Assembly (NCBI GenBank): GCA_029204045.2
Contig: JAQNDB010000204.1
Span: 49,841-113,840 of the forward strand
Length of the DNA stretch: 64,000 nt
Reading direction: 5' to 3'
Source of the DNA: Tillandsia leiboldiana
Lineage: Eukaryota; Streptophyta; Magnoliopsida; Poales; Bromeliaceae
Shown: positions 36,317 through 48,299 of the stretch, piece by piece
How positions within the stretch are numbered: position 1 is the first letter of the stretch
Layout of the letters: every line of letters starts with the position of its first letter
Notes under the pieces: model-generated
What the model was told of the DNA's origin: nothing
Database searches by the model: none
The model's input: only the letters and a program-made list of their open reading frames with translations
Made by a program: the position numbers and the translations under genes

Positions 36317-39300
36317 TGTGGTGACCCAGATCTCTGCATGGCTTCTACAGAGTGATCAACAGCTTCTGGAGGCCTATGTGGCGTGTCGGCGGTGTTTCTG
36401 CACCAATTTGGACACAAGTGATGGACTTCGGGTGTATAATGGATCACGTGGGTAATTGGGGGACCTCGTCGATTGTTTAGTAGTGGTTTCGTGCGAATCG
36501 GGCATCAAAATTGGACTTAGTGCGGAATTTGGATTAAAAACGCCCTTCCGGATGCCTTCGACAAATTTTGGAATTGGAATTTGGCAAAACGGACAGCGAA
36601 TTTGGATTCAGCACGTGAAAACGGTGAAAATGGGCTATTTACTTGTATTTTTCGGAGCCCGGATGACTTGGCATGATTTTCGAGGATCGATGGCACTGTT
36701 CCGGCGGCCGGAGAGGCGCCAGCGGCGATGGCTGGCGGCGGAGCGCGGCGGCGGGCGGAGGCGTAGTCGCTCGGTCCACCGCGAAAGCGTGTATCGGCGC
36801 TGGCCACGTGGCGCCTCCCGATTGGCCGGCGCGGCAGGCGCGGTCCATGGAATGGCGCGGGTGCACGGTGGACCAGGAGCGGGACACGTGGCGGCTTTTG
36901 GTTGGCGGGTCCTAGTGCGCGCGGTCCACGCAGCGGCAGGAGCAGGTGGCCGTACGGTGGCGGTTGGGAAGCGATGTGGGGGCGCCACGTGGTGCCCCGC
37001 GGTTGGCCGGGCGCAGCCGTGCACGCCCGCGTGTCAAGACACGCGGCGCTGCGCGGCTGGCGGGCGCGCGTGCACCGGGAGCGGGCGGTGTTGGCGGGAC
37101 GCGTGGAGGGCCCTTGTGATTTCGGGCGCACACAGTGTTGGGCCGGGCCCAACACTGTAGCGGCCCGAATGTTCCGGGCGCCCGGATTTTTGGGCCAAAA
37201 GTCCAAGTTCGGATTTTTCTCGGGCTAGGCCTATTTATTCCATCTTTCACCTCTTTTGTGAGGCTTTTCCCGAGCTCCCCTGCCTTTGGACCCTTCACCA
37301 AAGTTGGAGATCTTCGTGTTGTGCATCTTCTGGCAGAGGCCCGGAATTTTTGGAAGCCGCGGCGTCGACGACTTCGGCATCGTAGCACAGAGCGACGATC
37401 GTTCATAGGAGGCCCGTTATCGTCGCTGTTTGGTCTAAAAGGTCCACAGAGCTACTTCGACGGTATTTTTGGACGATTTTTACTGCGTTGGATTCACGAG
37501 AGGTACGTCTTCAACTTTTGTGTTGATCACCTTGCTGGATTCTGAATTTGTGGCACAGTTTTCGAGACTTTTCTAAGCTACTGTTTGCTGGTGGAGTTTT
37601 TGGACAGCAGCCCCTTCCCGGAATTTTATCTCCTCGCTCGAGCGTCGGATCGAGACAAACCTGTACACTTTTTGCATCTACTCATCGCGAGGATTACCAT
37701 CGAATTTTTCCGGGATTTTTCTGAGGCTTGCCCGAAGGTATACTGTTTCCCCTTTTACTGTGCAGATTATTACAGTTGGGTGGTTGTGAGTTTTTGCGCG
37801 CCTGTACCGTGGAATTTGTAACTCGGCCTACGGGGCTCGGAATTGGACGTGCAGGTACCCATTTTGAAGGTCTCGACGCGACGATCGTAGTTATATTTTT
37901 ATTGGAATTTTCAGGGCACATTTAGCAGGTGAAATATTGGCATCTTTGGGACTGATTTTCAGATCGTGTGTGTTTAGTTAATTTTTGGGAATAAAAGTAT
38001 AACTTTGGACCTTATTGTTCTACCCAGGAAGGTTTGCTAGTGTCTTCAAACCTGTTGGAACTGGAGATGATGGTTTCCGGGTATTTCAGCTGTTAGGAGC
38101 CGAGGCTGGCGCGACGTGTACCGTGGATGTGGGTTCGGCAGTAGTTATTGGCAAATGGCCACGCTCTTCACCGACCTCAGGTTTGCCTTGGTTTAAGCAC
38201 TTCAGGTGGGTAAGCATAATATTGGTAACTGTATAAGGAAATGATAGTTTTGTTATGGATGTTCGTGTTATGGTTAATGTAAGTACACCTGTGGGAAGGT
38301 CACCCCCCTATGACTGATAGCATGTAGAACTAATGTTCAACTGGTATGAATGAGAGGTAAGCAGGGAATGGCCTAGATTTTGGGGATTGATGCATACCTG
38401 ATCATGGTTCACATTTGGTGAATTAGAGTCTTATCTTCTAACAGACGGTTATATTTATCCCACACTAAATGATATAGAGATCATGCATGTTCATGTATTG
38501 GCCTACGTATTGAGATTATGTTCATGTATTGGCCTACTTGTGTGAGATTGGTATATCATAGTAGAAATACTTTAGCATGCTGTGTTATTTTATGTTTCAC
38601 TCTCTTTCATTGTTTCTGAAGATAAAAGCATGCTTGTATGGACACGTAGTTAGGCCATCTTTTACAGCTGCACTACATATTGGAACTTGACTTAGGAGAA
38701 ACCATGTTCTTCCTTTTCTCCTTCTTGTTAGTCAGGCGGTCTGTGTTGCTCGGGTGTGAGCAGGGGTCTGGCGTAGTGTAGCAGGGACATTGGTGTCAGG
38801 GACGGGTTGTACTGGATTGCGGCTGGCAGGGTTTTGGCGGTGACCGCGAACTTTGGGCGGTTGACCGGAGGTCGGTTATAGGACTTGATTATAGATGGTA
38901 GGGTATTGCGGCAACCGCGGATATTGGGCGGTTGACCGGATATTTATTTATGCATCAGATTGGGTATCAGGTTTCTCTATTGGACGGAGTTTCCCACTTT
39001 TGAGTACTATTGCCTCTGTATGAGGACCGGGGTTTTCTTCAGTGGATGGATTTTCCCACTTTGATCAAAGTCTTGATCCAGTCCTGCTCTTTTACGATAC
39101 TTATGTTACTGATTACTGAGGTACTTTACTCGTGTGGGTCGCTCCCCTCGAGTGCCACTCTGGAGTGTGCGACAGACAGACTTTGAGTCCTTGAGACTCC
39201 TTCTTTGCATCGGTGTTATGCATAGGCTGGCATACCCGATGCGGCAGGCGGAGCAGGCAATGCCAGTTTTACTGGTCCATCGATTGGGTTTATTCAGACG

Positions 39301-40107
39301 GATACTTTTACTTTTGCACTCGTGCCTGGGGGACGAGTGGAGGCTGGCAGTTGTGTTTAGACCGGTGCTAGTGTTGTTGGGAGCCGTTTGGTTTGACGGT
39401 GGTCCTGTGTTGTTGTGAGTACTTTGATCGTTGTGTGAGAGGTTGAGCATCTTGAGTCTATCCGTTCTGTGAGAGAGCGTGGATTTTGACTTTAGCCTGC
39501 ATGAGCCACTACTCGATAGCGAGTTAGTCCGTTTGGACGCCCTACGTAATTCCTGCCCGTCAGCGGGAGGTGGTTGTAGGTGGGCGCAGGTTTGACTGGA
39601 CCTGATGTGGCAGTCAGCTCGATTGGGTCGATTGAGCACCTCGTGTGCGAGTGATTGTATATCTTTATCAGAGTTTTTCCCCTTTTGAGCCTTTAGTTAG
39701 AGGCATGGTACCTGTTGAGAGTCTCCAGCCTTCTTGTTCAGTTCTTACTGCATTAGTTATTTTCTTGCCTCTAGAGGACTTGGTGGGCAGACCGTCGGGC
39801 TGGCGGTGGTACCCACTGAGAACTCCCTTTTTGGTGTAGTTCTCACGCCCATTGGGGTTTTTCCCCCATTTTTCCTTCCTCTCCTTTGTTTTGCAGAGGC
39901 ATAGCGGGTGTTGCCGATTCTGCGGTTGTTGATCGAGGCGAGGGAGTCGCGTGCTAGATCCCTACCCGTCGTTGGAGAGTAGCGGTACCCCTTTCAGAGG
40001 AGAGCTTTAGTAGATTAGCTATTTTATTTTCCTCTTTTGAGAGACTGATGTAGTGAGGTTATGATATGTATTGAGAGCCTGTACACTGATGTATTTATTG
40101 CAGATAC
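36317..40107 (+). mobile_element. LARD-A 3' LTR, truncated by LARD-B insertion
   Basis: Clean LTR copy from TGTGGTGACC to ...TTTATTGCAGATAC. It lacks the last ~255 bp, which are found reverse-complemented at 52200-52457. Final GATAC (40103-40107) is the LARD-B target duplication. It has the 27 bp palindrome (37132-37158; 13 bp arms ACAGTGTTGGGCC) and a TATA-like TATTTATT at 37232-37239. In the U3 block the E2F-like GCGCGAAA has become CACGTGAAA (about 36613). Confidence 0.9.
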
Positions 40108-43100
40108 TGTCACGCCCCGGGGTCGAAACTGCGACCCGGGCCCGCCAAACAGATCCGCCACCTATGCCAACCTGCATAGGCGAAGCGTCCTACCTGCAAG
40201 AAAAGTACTATAACTAAACAGATATCAGAGCTATAAATAAAAATCTGCTGTAACTAAAATCAATCACTGTACAACTGGAAATATAACAACACTGTCTGCC
40301 TCCCAAAATAATAATAATACAATATCCTCAAGTACAAGCTCTAAACCCAACCGGGAGGTAACTCCAATATACAACAGTGTACAGTCTCTCAATACAAAAT
40401 ATCCTCACTACAATAGTCTCTCAAAAGAGGAAAAAGAAACAACTAATGCACTGATGATCTCCTCTGAAGGGTACCGCTACTCTCCAACGACGGGTAGGGA
40501 TCTAGCTCGCGACTCCCTCGCACGATCAACATCCGCAGAGTCGGCAACACCCGCTAAGACTCTGCAAAACAAAGGAGAGGAGAGAAAAAGAGGGGGGAAA
40601 ACCCCCAAAGGGTGTGAGAACTACACCAAAAAGGGAGTTCTCAGTGGGTACCACCGCCAGACCCGACGGTCTGCCCACCAAGTCCTCAAGAGACAAAAAC
40701 TAACCCACGTCATAAGACTGAAATGAGTAGGCTGGAGACTCTCGACAGCTACCCTGCCCCTAACTAAAGGCAAAAAGGGGGAGAACCAAACAGTGGTATG
40801 CAACCACTAGCACATGAAGTGCACCATCGACCCAATCGAGCTGACTGCCACATCTGGTCCAGTCAAACCTGCGCCCACCTACAACCACCTCCCGCTGACG
40901 GGCAGGAATTACGTAGGGCGTCCAAACGGACTAGCTCGCTATCGAGTCGAGGATCATGCAGGCTATGGTCAAAATCCACGCTCTCTCTCAGAACGGATAG
41001 AATCATGATGCTCAACCTCTCACACAGCGGTCAAAGTACTCGCAACAACACGGGACCACCGTCAACCAGACGGCTCTCAACAATACTAGCACTGCTCTAA
41101 ACTCAACTACCAGTCTGCACTCGGCCCCCAGGCACGAGTGTAACAATAAAAGTATTTGACCGAAATAAACTCAATCGAATGAACCGGTATAAAACCCGGT
41201 ACTGCCTGCTCTGTCACCAATCTCCCGAACTCAGTATCTCCACTGTCCAAATGACCGGAACCCAACACGGTCTGACCGGCACCCGACACGGTCTGACCGG
41301 AACCCAACACGGTCTGACCGGAACCCAACACGGTCTGAAGCCTACTCCGGAGCGGCACTCGAGGGGAGCTACCCACACGAGTAAAGCATCTCTGTCATCA
41401 ATGTCACCAGTATCTCTAAACGGCAGGACTTGATCATCAATCTGATCAAAGTGGGAAAACTCAACCACCAAGGAAAGACCCGACCTCAATCGGATGCACT
41501 AAACGATAAGTGGGAAACTCCATCCACTAAAGAAAACTGATACCCAATCAGGTGCATAGAGAAACATCCGGTCAACCGCCCAATATCCGCGGTTGCCGCA
41601 AAGCCCCACAACTAAGCCAACCTGTCCCAGACACGAAGTCCTGACTACCCTATCCAGACCCCTGCTCGAACCCGAGCAACACTGACCACTTGACTAGCAA
41701 AGGCGGAGAAAGGAAAAGCATGGTTTCTCCTAAGTCAAGTTCCCATAAGTAGTGCAGCAGTAAAAGATGGCCTAACTACATGACCATACAAGCATGCAAA
41801 TGTCCTCAAGAAAATAAAAAGGGGGGGGGGGGGGGTAAAGCATAATAATAGTTCCTTTAGGAATAAACAACATGCCGGAATCCCAAAACTAGACCTGTCC
41901 ACCATCCAGGGTCCATCAACAGAATGATTATAATAACTCCTCAGAGTACAAATCCGCGCATAGCTACCAAACCCTGTCCCAAAGCATAAACCAACCACAT
42001 GAAAGGCTATGTGCTAACATGGCATGTTACATAATCTCATAGGGTAACATTATCCTAGGTAAGCTTACACTAGTCATCACATAGATGTCCAAGTCATGCA
42101 AGTTCTCAGTATACCTCATAAATACTATTCTTGCAATCATTATACAAATATCATTATCAAGCTTACCTGCTTACCAACATAAACCATGTACCCTAAACAT
42201 GCATGCCTCAGTCATAGAGGGGTGACATCCCCACAAGTGTGCTTATATTTGCCACAACAACTCAAAGCCTTAAATAGTTACTGCTATTAAGCTTACCCAC
42301 CTGAAGCGCTTAAACCAAGGCAAACCTGAAGTCGGTGAAGTGGGTAGACGCCCAGGGTCCAAAATCTGCCAACATAACACCCTCGGTACAAGTCGCGCAA
42401 GCCTTGGCTCCAAACGACTGAAAACACCCCTGAGTACATCAATAAGGCTCAACATTACACTTTTATTCCAAAATTAACCAAGTATACACAATCTGAAAAT
42501 CAGTCCCAAAGTCGTGCTTATTTCACCTGCCGAAAGTGCCCAGAAAAATCCCATAAAAATATCACAGTAATCCTCGCGTCGATACCTTCGAAACGAGTAC
42601 CTGCACGTCCAATTCCGAGCCCCGTAGGCCGAGTTACAAATTCCACAGTACAGGTGCGCAAAACCACACAGCAACATAACTGTAATTCCATTTACAGATA
42701 AGGGGAAGAACATATACCTTCGGGCAAAACTCAGAAAAATCCAATAAAAATACTGTGATATTCCTTGCGCCGAGTAGATGAAAAAAGTGTATAAGCACGT
42801 CGTCAAACGATGCCCGGTTGCGGAGATAACGCCGAAATACCAAGCCGCTGTCCAAATCTCCTTCACAGAAATGGGGTCACAGTAAGCTCGAACAAACACC
42901 TCGAAAAGCGCGAAATGAGGGAAAGCTGAAAATACCAAGATCGTAGATCTGTCCGTCGCGAATCCAGCGGCGAAGAAATCACTCGAAAAGGTGGTCGGAG
43001 TAGGCCGGGGGAGCTCGCGCACCGAAACGCGACGAAGGGGAACCCAAAAGGACGAGCGTCGCACGGCGCCGTAAAAATAGAAACCTCGATAACCGTGCCA

Positions 43101-44923
43101 CCAAAAATCCCAAAACTTTGCAGAAGGATGCAGCCAAACTCGGGGATCATCTTTGCTGAAGGCACCCAGGCGAGAGGAGGCTCGGAAATGGCAGAAAAAG
43201 GGGAAAGAAGGAGGCTCGGATCACTTTTATAGGCTGCAGAAACAATTGAAGAAATACCGGATATGTCCCTATTTCCGGGCGCAGGGGATTTTCGGGCGCG
43301 CACTGTAGCAGCCCGAAATCCCCGCGCGCGAGCACTGTAGCCGCCCGAATCCGCCCTGGGCCTCCACGTCGCCCGCCAAACAGGCGACAGCAACACCAGC
43401 CGCTCCCCGCGCGACACGTGGCGCCCCCAGACGCCGACACGTGGCCGCCCCAAGCGCGGGAACACCCCGTCAACGCGCCCACGTGCGCTCTGCGCCCGCC
43501 GCCTGCGCCTCTGTGCGCACGCTTCCCGAGGCGCCCGCAGGTGCACCGTGGACCGGGTGCACGTGGACCGGCCAACCGGTGCGCGCCACGTGTCCCCCCA
43601 CCGGTCCACCGTACACCCGCCTTTCCCGTGGACCGCGCCCGCTGCGCCGGCCCAACCGGGAACCGCCACCTGGCCCGCGACCGGTGCACGCCTCCGCGGT
43701 GGACCGCGCACCCGCCAGAGCCTGCTCCGTCGCGCTCCGCCGCTGCCGGCCGCCGCGCGCCGCCGCCGCCGGTGCCGGAACAGTACCCTTGCCTCGAAAA
43801 ACGTGCCGAATCACCCGGACTCCGGAAAAAGCAAGTGAATAGTCCATTTTCATCGTTTTCGCGCGCTGAATCCAAATCCGAAGTCCAATTTGCCAAATTC
43901 CTACTCTAAAAATTGCCGAAGGCATCCGGGAAGATGTTCCTTGATCCAAACTTCGCGCTGGGTCCAATTTTAATATCCATGACGCGCGAAACCACTTCTG
44001 GAGCTCCGACGGAGTCCACCGATCACCCACGTGATCCATTAACACACTGAGCCCAACACTAATGTCCAATTGGGGCACAAATCCCACCAACACGCCACAT
44101 AGGCCTCCGGGAGCTGTAGATGAACCAGTAATCTCGTCGTGGGGATCCAGGTCCTCACATCCTCCCCCACTAAGGAAAGTTTCGTCCTCGAAACTAGCTC
44201 AAATCCCCCAAGAGTCACAAATACCACGGGTAGGTATCCATCAATAACGCCTCCAGCTCCCGAAACATCACTCACTCCCCGTGATTACTCCCCAACAACC
44301 ACAACAACAAGTACGGCATGGCCCGATATGCGATTTTCTCAACTCTCGAGCCAGAAATCGCAACGGGCGTCCCTCGTACTCCAACAATCACAGATCTCAA
44401 AAGGGGCAAGTCAATCACGGGCGAGGGATCCAAAAGCAAAACACTCCTGAGGTGAGACGTGAAACAACACAGAGGCTCCATTAAGAGCCGGGGGAAACGG
44501 AATAACCATCCGCGCAACACGCACCAAACCACCTCCTGGTGTCAACTCAACCAGGACCTCCCGAAGTATACCCACAGATTCATCCTATGAGGAAAAGGAT
44601 CCAATAAGCTAGGGTCTTCACTCGGTTATTTCCGATCCAAAATCACCCGAGTGGCCTACTCAACCACGAGCTACCCTCAAAAAGGATCCTCAAGAGACAC
44701 AATCTCAAGCCACGGTTGGACACTCAACAAGCCAACATAACCCCGACAGACCCACGGGTCCAAAGGATGCCCTGACGGGGACCAAACCGTCAGTGAACGG
44801 GAGTGAAAACTGGCTCGAAAGGCGATCATAATGCGGATGCCCAAACTCGCGGTCAAAAATCCCAAACCAGCAATGACAATCCGCGAAAATCCCACTCAAG
44901 ATGCTGAGTAATCAAACTGATAG
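40108..44923 (-). mobile_element. LARD-B, left part (3' LTR and end of interior)
   Basis: Minus-strand LTR (40108-44159; TGTCACGCC...GTCCTCACA), then polypurine tract (44160-44171) and 0.75 kb of interior, broken by gap 2. It was inserted in the LARD-A 3' LTR at GATAC. Reverse-complemented, it matches 59157-64000 closely. Differences include a one-unit change in a 23 bp GC-rich repeat (about 43735-43785 versus 60313-60385) and isolated substitutions, so it may be the other haplotype of the same insertion. Confidence 0.88.
41254..41337 (+). repeat. Four 21 bp tandem units in LARD-B LTR
   Basis: Four exact-length units of ACCGGAACCCAACACGGTCTG (second unit has two changes). The same array, in opposite strand, is at 55301-55384 and, with one base missing, at 62768-62850. 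Confidence 0.92.
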
Positions 44924-45023
44924 NNNNNNNNNNNNNNNNNNNNNNNNNNNNNNNNNNNNNNNNNNNNNNNNNNNNNNNNNNNNNNNNNNNNNNNNNNNNN
45001 NNNNNNNNNNNNNNNNNNNNNNN
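44924..45023. other. Assembly gap 2 (100 N)
   Basis: Exactly 100 N. Left flank is LARD-B interior; right flank is copia-F integrase region. In the LARD-B copy at 52458-64000 the sequence matching the left flank (59157-59200) continues into more LARD-B interior, not into a copia element, so the join across this gap is not supported by the sequence. Confidence 0.98.
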
Positions 45024-45810
45024 AAATACTCGATATGCTCTGCTATTCGTAGAATAACCCAAAAAGATCCCTTCATCACTTCGAGAGTCGAACTTTCCAA
45101 TATTTTCACGGTCACGTAAAATGTAACATCGACTCCCGAAGATACGAAAGTATTTGATATCCGGTTTTCTACTAAACCACAGCTCATATGTGTATTTAAA
45201 GTTCCTGGGCGCAAGTAAACTCTATTAATGACATAGACAGCGGTGTTCACGGCTTCAGCCCAAAAATGTAGCGGTAAATTCCGGCTATGAAGCATCACAC
45301 GCGCCATCTCTTGAACAACCCTGTTTTTGCGCTCAACAACACCATTCTGCTGAGGTGTATAGGGTGCCGAGAATTCATGTTTAATGCCATTTGAAGTGCA
45401 AAAATCAATGAATTTTGAATTTATGAATTCTCCACCTCTATCACTTCTAACACGAATGATCTTTTCATTCTTTTCAATCATAATACGATGGCAAATCTCA
45501 TGAAAAGAGTCAAACGTATCAGCTTTCTCTTTTAAAAATGCTACCCAAGAAAATCGAGAGAAATCATCAACCAATAAGAGAATGTACCATTTACCTCCCA
45601 AAAATGGTTGACGGGTCGGCCCCATTAAATCCATGTGCAAAAGTTCCAAGGGCCGTTTTGTACCAACGTGGTTCAAGTTCTTGTGTGCAGTCCTAGACTG
45701 TTTACCCTTTTGGCAACCACTACACACAACGTTTTGTTTAAATAAAAGTTTTGGAACCCCCTTGACCACGTCCTTGTTTGAAATTCTAGTAAGTTCCTTA
45801 AAATTCAAGT
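45024..45810 (-). pseudogene. copia-F integrase region, frameshifted and cut by gap
   Basis: Catalyses insertion of element cDNA in the host genome. The frame from 45808 carries the CSGCQKGK zinc-finger half and the catalytic triad: Asp in LLHMDLMGP (residue 60), Asp in RSDRGGEF (123) and Glu in QQNGVVERKNR (159). After the RPGT segment (about 45205) the expected YELW...GYS.NSRAYRVF continuation appears in another frame, so one base is missing there. The frame also begins with an upstream shift near 45820. The product is truncated by gap 2; reverse transcriptase is not present. Confidence 0.88.
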
Positions 45811-48266
45811 GACCTAGCTTTCATGCCAAAGAGTTTCATTATTCAAAGCGGCTAAGGTACAATTTTCAGAAAATTTATTAGGAACAACATAACAATTGTT
45901 TTCAGATCTAACCCCTTTTAAAAAGAAGACATGGTCCTTATCAGTTACAACGCATTCAACAGATGAAAAGTTAACTGAAAAACCATTGTCGCAAAGTTGA
46001 CTTATGCTTATGAGGTTAGTCTTAAGGCCATCAACAAATAAGACGTTTTTCAAAATCGGGCCATCTGGAATAGCTACCGTCCCTTTTCCAACAATTTTGG
46101 AAGATTGACCGTCTCCGAAAACAACGTGTCCTCCGGAGATTTTCTCAAGATTTTGAAAACTATTTTTGTCACCGGTCATGTGACGGGAACACCCGCTATC
46201 CAGATACCAAGACGAACTATCATATGCATGCAAGGAAACATTGGAAACAAGACAAGGGAAAATTTCACCTTTGCGCACCCAAACCTTTTTGGAGTGCGTC
46301 GGTAAAGGTCGTGAAGTTATATGCCTAGGTGAAAGTGTCTTGTTATAGCGATTGTTGTTCGTTGATGAAATCGTCTTGCGCGATGAACTACCAAGTCTCT
46401 TTTCATTTGAAAAGTTTTGCTTTGATTTCCGGCGAGGAGCCTTTTTGGTAGTTGTTGCAAGAGGTGCTTGAGATGAGCGTTCGACTCCCGTCTTGCAATA
46501 TCTTCTTATGTGCCCTGAAACACCACAACGAAAACATACCTTAGATCTTGACGATCCCAAAGAGGATGAAGTAGGTTTGTTGTCGTTGTTTGTCTTGAAT
46601 TCCGGTGTCGGAGGAGGAGATACCGACTGAGGCACAAAAACTGTCCCACTCGAACTTGGACTGTTTCCAGTTTGAGTGTATCCGAGGCCGAACCGATTTG
46701 ATTGACCAAGACCAAGAAGTCTATCCAACTTACTCCTTCCTGAAGAGAATCGCTGTAAGTCATTCTTGAGTTGGAAAATGGTCTTTGTCATTTCCAGGTT
46801 ATCCTGTCGAGCCTCGTTGTAGAGCTTTGAGAAGTGATTCGCGTTATCCACCAGATTTGTATGTTCCTTCTCAAGTTGCTCATTGGACTCTTGAAGGGAA
46901 ACATTTGCTTTTATCAGGTTTTCCCTTTCCACTTCAAGAGCGTTTGAGAGAGAAGTCGCTCTTTTTGCTTCTTCTTCGAGATCATGCACTCTCCCTCTCA
47001 AACTCTTGTTATGCTTAGCCACTTTCTTTGAATTCCTCAAAAGTCTGTGGTAGGCTAGAGCAAAATCTTCACCTTCCGAATCATCCGATTCATTGTCCGT
47101 TGCATTCTTTTCAACAGTGGAGTTGGACAACGACTCGGATGTACTTGCCATAAAGCACATGAAGGGTGAAGATACGGACGCGTGGAATGCGGTGGAGCTC
47201 TTTTCTTCATCACTCGAAGACGACTCATTTGACGTTGAGTTGTCATCCCAAGTGACGACTTGCATCGCCTTCTTCTTTGCCGGATACTTGTTAGGACACT
47301 CCGTTGCAATGTGGCCGTAGCCTCGACATTTGAAGCATTGTAGTTGTCCTTCTGAACTTTTCTTATCCTTTGAGAAGTTCTCTTGCTTTCTTGACTTGTA
47401 ACTTGAAGTACCCTTGCCTTTGTTCGACTTTCCGAAGGATGGAGATTTACTTGAATTACCCCTTCGAAAGTTGCGGCGAAACTTCTTTGTCAAGAGAGCG
47501 AGCTGCTTCTCAAATTCCTCCATAGAAAGGTTCTCGTCATCGTCTGAGGAGGATGTATCCGCGTCTTCTTCCTTAGTTGTTTTCAACGCATAACCTGAAG
47601 ACTTAGAAGTGGATGCCTTTCCAGAAGAATTGTTAGTAGTAAATGTCATTTCATAAGTTTGTAATGAACCAACTAATTCTTCTACACGTATTTCGTCCGG
47701 GTCTTTAATAGTTTCAATGGCAGTAACCTTTGGGCGAAATCGTTCAGGAAGAGTTCTTAAGATCTTTCTTACAATCTTAAATTCTGGAATCTTCTCTCCC
47801 AGATTAGCACATGAGTTTACGATGTCTTGCAATCGTGTATAGTAGTCCGTGAAAGATTCATTTTCTGCCATTAAGATAGAGTCAAACTTGCTCGTAAGCA
47901 TTTGCAGTTTCTGAATCTTCACGAGGTTAGTTCCCTCATGTGTAACCTGAAGAACATCCCAGATTTCTTTCGCAGTCTCACATGCCGAGACGCGAGAGAA
48001 TTCAGTTTGAGATAAGGCATTAAAATAGCATTAATTCCCTTGCCATTGTAAGAAGATGAATCTAACTCTTCCTTGGTCCATTTCGACCTAGGTTTTAAGG
48101 TGCGAACATCACCAATAAATTCAGTTGGATTACACCATCCTAATTCAATTGATTGCCACACCCGTTCGTCGATGGAAATTAAAAAGGCTTTCATCCGTAC
48201 TTTCCAGTACGCATAATTTGTTCCATCGAAGAACGGGGGTCGGTTGATGTTTCCACCTTCAACCAT
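45811..48266 (-). pseudogene. copia-F gag-protease, with two frameshifts
   Basis: Gag packages the element RNA; protease matures the polyprotein. ATG at 48264-48266, N-terminal block FDGTNYAYWKVRMKAFL, then a missing base in an A-run (48022-48025) shifts the frame. The main open stretch (47922-45814, 702 residues) has the UBN2-type core (1-95), zinc knuckle 1 (C196, C199, H204, C209), a coiled coil (about 285-392), zinc knuckle 2 (C463, C466, H471, C476) and the protease DSG at residues 575-577 in WYLDSGCSRHMTG. A second shift near 45819-45823, in the WH..LGH motif of the pre-integrase domain, separates it from integrase. Both lesions are single-base losses, so sequencing error is possible. 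Confidence 0.9.
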
Positions 48267-48285
48267 TGTTTACAACCCTATTCCC

Positions 48286-48297
48286 GCTCTGATACCA
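48286..48297 (-). other. copia-F primer-binding site
   Basis: The reverse complement is TGGTATCAGAGC, an exact initiator tRNA-Met complement, 2 nt inside the 5' LTR. Confidence 0.92.
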
Positions 48298-48299
48298 CT

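Larger units (their letters stand above)
21286..40107 (+). mobile_element. LARD-A as assembled: LTR-interior-LTR-interior-LTR
   Basis: A plus-strand gypsy LARD whose assembled form has three LTRs (21286, 29098, 36317) and two near-identical interiors offset by 7,223 bp. The left duplication TGATA (21281-21285) has its partner beyond the second gap at 52195-52199 in reverse complement. The right LTR is cut at 40107 by LARD-B. Because the second unit begins at a 100-N gap and both gap-facing ends are rich in indels, the likely true element is a single LTR-interior-LTR copy of about 11 kb before nested insertions. Confidence 0.85.

Noticed and set aside
36456..37160. Frame with a RIWIQR.KT.KM-like stretch conserved in all LARD LTR subfamilies
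   Set aside because: The stretch lies in the conserved U3 DNA block, upstream of the promoter, and two other frames there are also conserved. DNA-level conservation explains it better than coding.
41821..41835. Runs of G or C (41821-41835, 28030-28045, 54805-54817, 62268-62280) as G-quadruplex elements
   Set aside because: Plain mononucleotide runs of variable length between copies; no conserved multi-tract pattern.
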